Assembly: GCA_020152595.1 (NCBI GenBank)
Contig: JAIGNY010003802.1
Span: forward strand, 1 to 64,000
Length of the DNA stretch: 64,000 bases
Origin: Chiridota heheva
Lineage: Eukaryota; Echinodermata; Holothuroidea; Apodida; Chiridotidae
Direction: 5' to 3'
This document shows, piece by piece, positions 25,801-37,666 of the stretch; the first letter of the stretch is position 1, and each line of letters begins with the position of its first letter. Position numbers and translations under genes: made by a program. Below the pieces are notes generated by a model. That model ran no database searches. It was not told where the DNA came from and worked only from the letters and a program-made list of their open reading frames with translations.

Positions 25801-28800
25801 CCAAGACAATTCTAATGTATTTCTATAAAATAAAAAAAATTCTTCTTTTACTTTAGAGTGTAAGGTTCATGAGCAGATGGGCAAATCACATTCTTATATG
25901 TATGTTATAATCCATCTTAATGAAAAAACAAAAATGCTTCTAATAATGTTGGAAAAGACAATTAATTTTCAAAGAAATACACAAATATTGTCCTGGATTT
26001 GCCTTTATGACATCACACAGGTCACTTTTCAGCACACTCACGCAATCTTTGAAATGCAGTAACTCCAAAATGGAAAAAGATTCCAGCATGATCTCTACAC
26101 TAAAATGTTTCTCTATACTAAAAATATATATATATATATATATTCATGAAAATTAATCTACATAATGCAAGCAGGGATTTAGCTATTTTAGCTAAAGTAA
26201 CAAATACCTGATGCAAATGGGCATTTACAGTCCCATATACTGGTACTGTACCTAAACATGTAAATTTGAAAATTAATTGCAACCAGTATAAACTAGAACA
26301 TCAATGATGTAGTAGCTCAACATATATTTTAAAATGGTTACTAGCCTGTTTTTATTGGCAGGTAGTAAATTCGAATAGTCTGGGGTTGTTAGGAAAAAAA
26401 TACATGTTTGATGTTTATTTTATTTTTGGGAAATGCAAGTGGGAGCTTTAATATCGTTGTGATGCTATGACATTAATGATGTAGTAGCTCAATATATGTT
26501 TTTGGGGTGGGTATAAGACTGGTTCCGACATTGCTGCAGGGGCCAAAATCCCCACGGGCCCCCAGGCCTGCCAGGACTCAAGTTGCCTCACTGTGTATTG
26601 GAGCTTAAATATTGTTTGAATATGTACTTGAAAGATTAGTCATACATAATAGCTTTAGTTAAAAGTGTATACAGCGATTTGTATGCTGAAGTAACAACAC
26701 CTGGTGTATTTCACTTTGTGTGTTCCCTGGTCACATTCCTATGATGTAAGTCTGGTATCCCTAAAATTTTCCAAACCTGACCTTCATTTATGACCATATG
26801 TGGAGGAGTCCTCTTAATGGGCAGCAACCAGTGTCCTTGAATGTCAGGAAGGATCATCAATTTGTAACCAATCAGAGGTAGTAAGGGGATGTGAGTGTTA
26901 CTGAATATTCATAACCCCCATGTGAGATATGGATGGTACATTCTAAAGGACCATGTGGTCGGACAGAGGAGATAAGAAATTCAAGGCAGATACATGTATC
27001 TTCTGTATTGCCACTTATGTATTATACCTTGAAAGTATCATCAAGGATTTATCACTCCATATCCTGGATTATGAATTTTTTTATGGAGTATTTGCATTGT
27101 TATGATCTGTGCATTAAATCCTGTAAATGTACGACCATGATTATTTGGTTTATTCCATTTTAAAAACAGGTAAGTTTTTTAATACAGCGATAAAATATAT
27201 TGAAACTTTTCTCGATTTTCATTCTTTTTAGTTGTTTTTTATGCATTTAAACATTCTAACACAGAAATTTTATATAAAGATCAATGTTTTGGCATTGTGT
27301 TTTGGCATTGTGTTTATATGCGTATTAATGCACGGTTCAAAAGACTTTGCACCCGCAAATTACCCTCCTAAAATCGAGCCATTCCACTAGTGTCAAAGTC
27401 CTTTTGCTCCGTGCATTAAATCATGGAGCGTACATCCTGGAGCACAAGATGGAAATTGCTCACATTAGTTAGAAATTGTTTTGACCAACTTGAGCACTCA
27501 GTCAAAATGCAAGAACGTATTATGTTGGAGTCTATTATGTAGGATACACTTTTCTTGCATGTAATGATACTGATGCCATAAAAATGAATGTTGAAATCAA
27601 CCTTAATCATGTGTAAAGATTGCTTAAATTATTTTCTCAACGACAGCTGCATTTAGCTGTTCAGGGGTTAAGCAAATCTATCTTATGAAAAAGAAATTTA
27701 AAAGAAACAAAATAGTGAAGAAAGCATTCAAACCTCTTCTTCCATTAAGGAGATATTTAAGTTTAAAGCTGGGTTTCATTTGTGTAGAAACGACTGAAAT
27801 TAGACTAGTTGTAATGTCATAGCCTCAGACTCCTCAAAGTATATATGTATGTATTCTATCATATTTTGCCCTGCAATTTTGTGGCCTAAAAACCATGGAA
27901 TACCGTAGGTAAAAAAAGTAGTAAAACTGAATCTAGAAAAGGTATTTATAATAAAGCACATGAAGAAAGTTTGAGGAAAAATAATGGATAAAGATGTCAA
28001 ATTTCCATAGTAGGTGTAGTAATACACCAGTTATTTCTACCTGCATAAGACAGAACTTTAGAAACTTGAATATCTCTTGAATGATTTCTTCACCGTTTTT
28101 TTTTTTTTAAAGTCCTCTTTCATATAAGATGAACCCTTTTGACCACCGAATTAATCCTTTAAGAATGAGACCACTATTATCTCAAATTCCCATGAATTAG
28201 TAAAAGAAGATGCTCTAACTTTCAGTTGAGAGCTCCTATAACCTCTTGTTTCCTTAATGGTACAAATATACTCTATTACCATAAGCTCTCATAATTATCA
28301 TAACTGCTTCAAGCCCCCAAAACATATTGTAAATTTTAACGATTTGTTATCATATTTCCATACAGGATGCAGCAAAGATAAGATTAGTTGAACAACAGAG
28401 AACACAGTTTTTTGCTTCCCACAATGCATCTTTTACCAAAGCGGTTGAGGTTTGTGCAAAGGGACATATTAACCTGTATCCTCTTCAATTCAATTCATTA
28501 TTTTATTTTTAATTTGGGAGTTACTCAATTAATTTTAATGTTTAGAGTTTTTGGTAATTAAGAGGGGATTTGATAAATGTATAGTTGCAATTCTTTTTTA
28601 TTTGTGTGGATAGGTAAGGATGTTTTTTATTCAGCAGAAAGAATTTTAAAGAATAAACATCAAACTTACAACAGAAGCATGTGTAGTTTCGGAGTTTTGA
28701 CAAATCAAAGTTTGAAAAAATATTAGAATTATTATTATTATCCCGGTGGATCTGCAACCAGTAAGTTCACAACTGGTTATCAAGGCTGTGGCCGTCTTGA

Positions 28801-31800
28801 TATAATGTCCAGCACTGGATGCTTTGGGGCCATTAAACCTTGCTATGCTATGCTATTAGTGTATGCAAAAGTTATATGAAACACAAGAACGCAAAAAATA
28901 TCTGTAATGCAACAACTGTAAATTTCTGTCCTAAATATCATTCATTGAAAATTATTTCACTCCTAAATTTGAAGATTCACAATCTCTTGGTCATATTCAA
29001 CTGCTCCCCTTCAAAGAATGTTAAAGGATATTAAAAAACAACAAGTTGATATAAGAAATTCATAAGTTTTGTTTTTCTTATGTCATAAATTTACTTTCAA
29101 ATTTGCATAATTTATTACAATATGTATCTTGTGTAAGAATTAATGTAACACCTATTCAAAGTAAGGTACAGATGACTGGTATATGTCAGTTGTCTTTTTG
29201 TCCATTTCATCAAGAAGCATATTTGCGCATTTATTTAGATGTATTGTTTAACCACCTGGTTCACTCAATTGATACCACTTTCAAGCCAGAAGGTCATGGG
29301 TTCAAGCCAGAAGGTCATGGGTTCAATCCTGGTCGAGTCATGCCAAAAACGTGACCTGCTTGGGGTCAGCATACATGGCAAGGGAGTGGAGCAGGGTAGT
29401 AATACGGACTTGTGCGACGTCTGTTGGCTGCCGCTTTAAGCCTCAAAGCTTCCATCGTTAAAGTGTTTTGAACGCACGGTGCCCTTGGTAATGCACTATA
29501 TTATAATTTGAAATTATTATTCAATAAATGTCCTTTTGTTAGAGAGATTTTATCGTTTCCTGAATACCTTTCAGACATCCTCTTTTGAGCAGACCCTGGA
29601 TACTGATCGCCGTAAGAATGATCACATGACAACCCCAAACGTGGAAGTCTCTGTAGCCGATACATCATTACATGAACATTTAACAAATGTCACCCCCTCA
29701 GTACCTAGGGGTTCTTTATCATCCATGAACAATTATGCTGGAGGGAATGAATCATTCCAAAATGAAGCACCAGTTCTCGTAAGAAATGGGAGAGAGGGCA
29801 TGGAGACAGTTCCTGTTTGGCATAATGCAAGTGGGTACCCTTCTTTGGTTTACAATATATTCAGCAGCATATTATTCTTTCAAATCAAAATTCAATTTCT
29901 TCAGAATAAAAGAAAAAAGCACTGTAAGGGACAATTAGGGATGTAAATTCATGTCTGTAAACTAAATAAAAAAATAAAAAAAGATAATTTTTAGAGATTG
30001 AAAGTATATGTATCAATTTAAACATCCTGCTCGTCTTTAAAAGAATATTCCCATGTTTTTTTATAAGAAAGATACAAATTTTAGAAACAATTTAGTACAA
30101 AAATCATATTGATATGTTATTCCTACCAGGAGATATTCAAAATTTAAAATTCACAAAAAATGCTTTTAAATAAATAGGAAAAGGCTCAGTATGACATCAC
30201 AGCAACACATTCTCCCACAAAGTTTGTGTATTTCATTAAAATCTATCATCCTTTTTTATTAGTAAAACTTGCTAGAAAAATAAATGGATGAAAGTTATGT
30301 ATGTATATACATTGCCAAATATACCCTACTTCAATAACTTTTGGAAAATAGTTTCTAATCATACAGAAACAACCAATTAACGTTCAAGAAAAACAAACAT
30401 TTGCAATGGAATTGTCTCTATGACATCATCAAACACGAATTGATCATACTGTACAAAAACTTCAAAATTCAATTAAGAACTCTTTTAAAATCCATATCTT
30501 CTGAATGGAATATGATATCAACCTGATTTTTGTACCAACTTGGCTCTAAAAGTATGCTCTTTCAATTAAAATTTTACAAAAAACCATGAGAATATTTCTG
30601 TAAAATCACAGCTAACTAATTTCTCAACATCAAACAGAATTATTGTTATTATGTTATGTAGAAATATTTATGTAATGTTAGAAATATTTTTTATTTTAGT
30701 GTTAGTACATAGAGGATTAAAGATTTAATTTTAGGGATAACATAACAGTGTTTTACCTCTTAGAGGTGGAGTGGCTCAGTGGTTAAGGAGTCATGCTCGT
30801 ATGCAAAAGTTACCGGGATTTGATTCCTGCTGTCAGTGCTGCATTGTGTCCTTGAGTAAGGCACCAGCCTTATGGGCCTAATGGCTCGGATGGACTCACC
30901 TTTATACCCTTAGGGGTTTTATGTACACTTTTGAAGTAAAGCATTAATAAGCCCAAAATAATGAATTAACTGGTATTGGTTTATTGTATCATGTAAAAAT
31001 AGGACAGGTAGATAGTAAGGTGTCAATATTTTGATTTCCTTTCAAATCAGGTATTTCTGTAATTCTTTTAATTGATGTAGAATTTATGTTTAAAGGGGTA
31101 TGCATGCTTCATAGATGCAGAATGAGGCTAGCTTATGAGTACATTTACATGAATATACATTTTTAATAGGTGTTGATGTGCTATTGGTTTCTGTTGTTTT
31201 CATAAAACAAACTTTTCTTACTGATGAATCAGGGATTAAGTTTCAATTGAAAGGATTAGTTCAGTGGTCAAGCAAAGTTTATCTTAAATGAAAGAGAGTC
31301 TTCAAAAAAAAAACAATTGGTGAAGAAAGCATTCAAAAACCGTATTCTGTTTAGGAGATATTCAAGTTTTAAGCTCTGTCTTACTTGTGTAGAAATGACT
31401 GTTGTAGTAAATTTATAAATTTATATAAAGGAGGACAAACGCTAACGCATTCCAGACTTGAATAGCAGCAATTAAAGGATTTGTTCTGGGATGAAAAAAA
31501 TTCAATATTAGATCTGACGACTGAATGGAATTTATAATAAAGTGTCTTGCGAATGAATAGCAGAAAAACAATAAGTATTTGCTGAATAGAGGGACACATA
31601 ATAGACTTGTGATAATCTGCATATTAATCTGCACTGAATTTTAAAAGTTGAATAATAGATCTGGGGACTGAATGGAATTTATAAGGAAGTGTCTTGCGAA
31701 TGAATACCATTGTCTTGCGAATGAATACCATTGTCTTGCGAATGAATACCATTGCCTTGCGAATGAATACCATTGTCTTGCGAATGAATACCAAAACCAA

Positions 31801-34800
31801 AAGTCTGCTTGAATAGAGTGGACACATAATAGACTTTTGATAATCTGCAAATTGATCTGTACTGAATTTTCATTCTGATTTGGTAGAGAAATCAGCTCTA
31901 TCTGGTTTATAAGAGGAAAAAAAGTTGAGTATGTTTCTATTGCAAGTGTCAGATTTAGGTAAAGGCTGAAGGGAGGGGGAGGCTGTAGTGCAATGGAGAG
32001 TGGAGGTTATAGTGAAGGTTGGAATGATGAGTTGGTTAAGAGTATATTTGGTAGATGAGTGGATGGCAAGGTGGGGTGGGGTAGTAGGTGAATGGATGAT
32101 GGTAGGTGAATGGGGGGATATTAGGTGAATGGTACAGTGATGGGGTATGTTGGGGAATAGAGGATGGCAGGTGAATAGAGGATTGTAGGTGAATGGGGGA
32201 TGGCAGGTGAAGGGGGATGGTAGGTGAATGGCACATTTTGAGTTGATAGAAGTGAGGGAATGGGAGTGAGAGGAAAGAATGTTGGCAGAATGATTGGTAG
32301 ATGTAGAAATTAGGATGAAGGTGTGATGGTATGGGGGACGGGATGGGATGAAATGTGGGACAGGGTTGGATGGCATGTGGGACAGGGTGGCGTGTGGGAC
32401 AGGGTACCATGGAATGTGGGACAGAATGTCATGGCATATAGGACATGGTGGGATAGCATGTGGGACAGGGTGGCATGGCATGTGAAACAAGGTAGTGTCA
32501 TGGCATTTATGACGGGCTGGGATGGCATGTGGGACAAGGTGGGATGGCATGGGGGACAGAGTGTAATGACATGTGAGACAGGATGGCATGTCATCTGATT
32601 TCGGGTGGGGTGGGATAGCATGTGGGATTGGATGGAATGGCCTGTAGGACATGATGTGATGGCACGTGATACATGGAGGGATGGCATGTGGGACAGGGTA
32701 AGATGCCACATGGTACAGAGAGGGATGAGATGTGGGACAAGGTGGTGTGGTGTATGGGACAGGGAGGGATGGCATGTGTGACAGAGTGGCTTGGTATATG
32801 GGACAGGGTGGCAAGGTATATGGTGAGATGTCATCTTGATTGCAGGTGTGATGGCATACAGGTCATGTTGTGGAAATCTTGATTGCAGGTGTGATTGCAT
32901 ACAGGTCATGTTGTGGAATGGTATCTGGATTTCATGTATGATTTCCTGCAGGGAGGGAAGTAGCATGTTATAATATGTGGAACAGGGTGGGATGGCAAGT
33001 GTGACAGAGGCTGGAAAGCATATTATTAGCGGCGAGGGGATGTGTTTCATTTGCAATGTCTGGTTTATTTACATTTAAAAAAATTACTATCTAAATTATT
33101 TTTCTCAAATTTTCTTCAGGTGGTATATTATAAATATCCTTTCACGTTTTATTACTTTTTTGCCATATCCCATGGTTTTTACCCCACAAAATTGAGGGAC
33201 AAAATATGATAGAATACATTAAGACTTTGAGGATCCTGAGGCTATGACATCACAATTAGTCTGAAATCATTTCTACACAAATGATACCAAACCTTAAACT
33301 TAGATATTCCTTAAGAGAATAAGATTTAGAATGCTCTCTTCACTATTTTGTCTTTTGAAGTCCTCTTTTATATAAGAAAACTTGCTTGACCCCTGAACTA
33401 ATCCTTTGAAAACTATGTTTTTATGCAGGTGAGCAATATACAAATTTTTTTTTATTGTTTAACATTAGTAATTAACAGTTGATGTGAAATCTTTCTTCAA
33501 GGTTTATCAATGGAAGCTCAGCACTCTGCCTCTTCCTCCTCATCATGTTCTTGAGGACCAAGGGAGGAATTTCAGGGGGCAATCATTCAAGACGAAGGCT
33601 GTTGGTAAAAGGACATTACAGGTGAAGTCAGCAGGAGGTCTCACAAGCCATTGGTGTCCATGTTAGTGTTGTTTTGTTCTTATTTCCAAAATGTTCTAAA
33701 TACTCTTCTTTATCATCCTTTATATGGACAGGTGGATATTTTATATCCACAAAAAAGAGCTGTAAATTTGATAGAAATTAGTATGTACATCACGTCAAAA
33801 GAAAAGCACCTTTAGTTTCTGAGTTCTGGTAGTAAAAGTTTGAAGAATTATTAATGTATGCACAACCTGTTATGTATGACAGAAAGGACAGCTCAGAATC
33901 AGTAATATTCAGGTTTTTGTAAACTTTTATAACAAAGAAAAATGTTGGAAACAATTTAGTACAAAAATCATGTTGATATTTTATTACTACCAGAAGATAT
34001 TCAAATTTTAAGGTCACAAAAATGCCAATTTAGGAAAAGGCAGTATGACATCACAGCAACACATTCTAAAATTTTATGTATTTCATTAAAATCTTTCATT
34101 TTTATTAGTAAAATAGAAAAATAAATTGATGAAAGTTATGATTGCCAAATATACCCTACTTTAAAAAACTTTTGGAAATTTGTTTCTCATCATACTGAAA
34201 CAACCAATTAACATTCAAAGAAATACATAAACATTTGCAATGGAATTGTCTTTATGACATCATCAATTCAATACTGTACAAAAACTTTAAAATGCAATTG
34301 GGAAATGTTTAAAAATCCATATCTTCTAGACAGAATATGATATCAACCTGATTTTTGTACCAACTTGGCTTTAAAACTATGCTCTTTCAAATAAAATTGT
34401 TCAAAAAACTATGAGAATGATTCTTTAATGTAATTCTTTAAATTTCTGGCCGAGACCTAATTCGCTGAAAATCATTTGAATGTTTTCTTCCTCTTAATTT
34501 TGATTGGTTGTATTATGTTGGAGATCCAAAACCTTTTGATTATATTCAGGGGCTCCCAAACAAATAACTTTGGTGAAGGATTAAAAAACAATAAGCTAAC
34601 ACAATAAAATTTGTAGCTTTTCTCTTCGTGATGTCACAAATTATCAATCAAATTTTTATAATTTATTAAAATAAAGCCATAAATTTCAAAATGCTGTAAA
34701 AAGGACAATGTTTCAGCGATTGTTATGAAACTAGTTTCATGGTTTGTAGCCTGTTGTCCAATTGAGCTTTTGTTACCTGTCCATATATATTTTAAGTTTT

Positions 34801-34855
34801 GAATATGTTACCTTAACGGGTACATTTTGACTTATTATTGTTATTATTATTATTA

Positions 34856-34934
<79 letters not shown>

Positions 34935-34936
34935 CA

Positions 34937-34970
<34 letters not shown>

Positions 34971-37501
34971 TGTATTATTATTATTATTAATACACTCATA
35001 CAGCCCACATTAATACGTAAGAAAACATAATATATGGCACTAAACAAATAACAAAAAAAATATAAAAATAAAAAGACTAAATATAGACTAAAAATGTAAA
35101 ACTAAAAACCAAAGCAAATATATGCAGACCAAAACAAACTAACTTAGACTAAAACAAGATTAAAGTAAGTTAAGAAATTAAATAGTGGTCAATAAAAACT
35201 TTGGTATAGAAGAGCACAAATAGTTACAGCTTTAAAATAAGAAATAAACAAAAATTATAATTCAAAAATATAATAAAAATCAAGGCTGCACGAGACTGAT
35301 GAGAAAAAAATTATATGAACACTTAAAAATATGTGTTTTGAGATGATTTTTAAAAGTGGCAACAGTATCTAAAAGTTTAATCTTAGTAGGGAGGGCATTC
35401 CAAAGTCTGGGGTGCCAACTGAGAAGGACCTGTCACCGAAGGTTTTGCATCGGGTACGGGGGACATTTAAAATACAATTATTATGACTGTATGGTTGGTG
35501 TGATAATTCATAAAGGTAGGAGGGGGCCATGCTATGTAAAGCCTATGTTAACACTAAAGTTTTAAAATTGATATGTTCTTTGATTGAAAGCCAATGAAGG
35601 GACCTAAAAGCAAGGGATATACTGGAGGACTTGTCTAGGTTCAAAATGAAGAGTTAAAATGGGGCTTAAACCTCATGTATGTATATCATTTACATTGATT
35701 CAGTGTCAAAAAGTAGTACATATTTTTCAGTATGTTGAGCAGGCACACATGAAATTTACATTTCTAATCCCTGTGTGAAAGATGAAACTGAATAGAAGTC
35801 CCTTTTCAGGATGCTATGAATTACGGAAAAACAATTTTTCAGCGTCTTTTTGAGGAATGTTCTTTGAAAACCACTTCAATGAACAAAACAATCAACAGGT
35901 CAGTTAGTTGGTTTGTTAGTCAGTCAAAAAAGTGGTCAGTCAGTTTGTATTATTATAATTAAACCAATCAACATCAGTTAATCATGTGATAAAAATCAAT
36001 CTTGATACACAAATTTTATGTAATTTTGAAAAACTGGGAAGAGGTTAAAATTGATCATTTCTTTAAGCTCAAAACATTAGGTGAGGATGATAACGCCTAT
36101 TTTGATTTAATAAAGACATCCAATATTCTACCATACATACAATACAATTTGAAATAGTGGATATTTTTGAAGAATTATTTTGAGGAGAATTTTGTTTTTT
36201 GTTTTCAGTGGAAGATAGATTGAGGTTGGTATAATGTCTTAACAAATGATGAATTTTGTTTGAGTGTTGGTAACATAACAAAGTGACTTATTAAAAAAAT
36301 GATTTTATTGGACACAAAACACATGACAGAATAGGGGCCTTTTCAGAAATTAAAGAGGGCAACGTGGATTGATTTCTCACATACTTGCTTTTAAAGTTGA
36401 TAGAAATTTAAATTGAAAAGAGCACTTGGTTGGAAAGTGAGGGATTGTAGTCAAATTCTCTAGAATATGAATTTTTGCATGTGATGGTACTGATATGTCT
36501 TCATTTGAATATTCAAATGGTACTAATATGTCTTCATATGAATATTTAAATGTACAATTAATGTTTCTCATCAATGCTTGTTTCACTTTTTGCTACACAT
36601 GTACGGAGTCAGAAATAATTATGAAATTTCCTACGGATTTGGATAAAGGTGTCAAAATTCTCCCCACAAAAAATTGCAACAGAAATAATAATAATGTAGT
36701 AAATACATCTTTATATACTTTCCTCTTTTGCACAATTACGTTGGGGACATTTTAAGAGTGCCTATTTACCACATATAACTGTGGTTTACTTAAGAAATCT
36801 AAAAAAAAAAAATTGTTTTGATGTTTTTTTTTCTTCCTTCAAATTCCCAATTTTTCCCAGCTCTGCATATATGTACTGGGAGTAGGAAAATAAAACCTGC
36901 AAAAGGATGAAAATTCAAAGACAAAATATCTTTTAAAAATCCTAGCTTTTGGATCAAGTGCTCCTTGAGATAAAGCTTTGTACAATTAAAAGCATCCAGT
37001 GTTTTGTTCCTCTTTAACAGAAAGTACCAAGAGGGGGGAATATCCACACTGGAGCACTTCCTCCATGGATGTGTGATGAGGAAGAGGAAGATGACAATAA
37101 CGAGAAGGCTGAGGGCTCTCATCCGATGCTTGGTCCATCAGAAGAGGATTTCAAGAGACATTGTAAGAGAAATAGTTTAAACATTTGAAGAAAAAAAGTG
37201 ATTTGGAGTGTCAAGAATGTTTTTTTCTTCCAAATAGTTAAAATGTATTATAAATTATTAGAAAATAAAAAACAGTGGGAGTGTATGATCTGACTTAAAA
37301 TTATCATCACATGCTTTCCACTACCTTAAACAATTCACATCTGAGACATGTCTGACAAGTAGATCATTACGTGTTCAACCCTCTGCAGACAGTTCAAGTG
37401 CCTAACCACAGTTTAGATTACTTTAGAAGCCTATTATAAAGGAGTGTTCACACTATAGGTCATTTTTTTTTTTGTAGGAATTTCCCCCCTTGTGTAATAT
37501 A

Positions 37502-37537
<36 letters not shown>

Positions 37538-37569
37538 TGTATGTATGTATGTATGTATGTATGTATATA

Positions 37570-37666
<97 letters not shown>

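Noticed and set aside
30762-30975. Possible functional tRNA gene
   Set aside because: A- and B-box-like words are present, but the acceptor stem does not close and a SINE-type body follows.
31870-33056. Pro/His/Ser-rich open frames of 248 and 314 codons
   Set aside because: They follow a degenerate ~20-nt repeat, overlap each other and the opposite strand, and contain no domain.
33484-33666. A separate 60-aa gene at exon 6
   Set aside because: Its middle fits in frame between CENATAC exons 5 and 7 and is followed by a good donor; the rest is intron.
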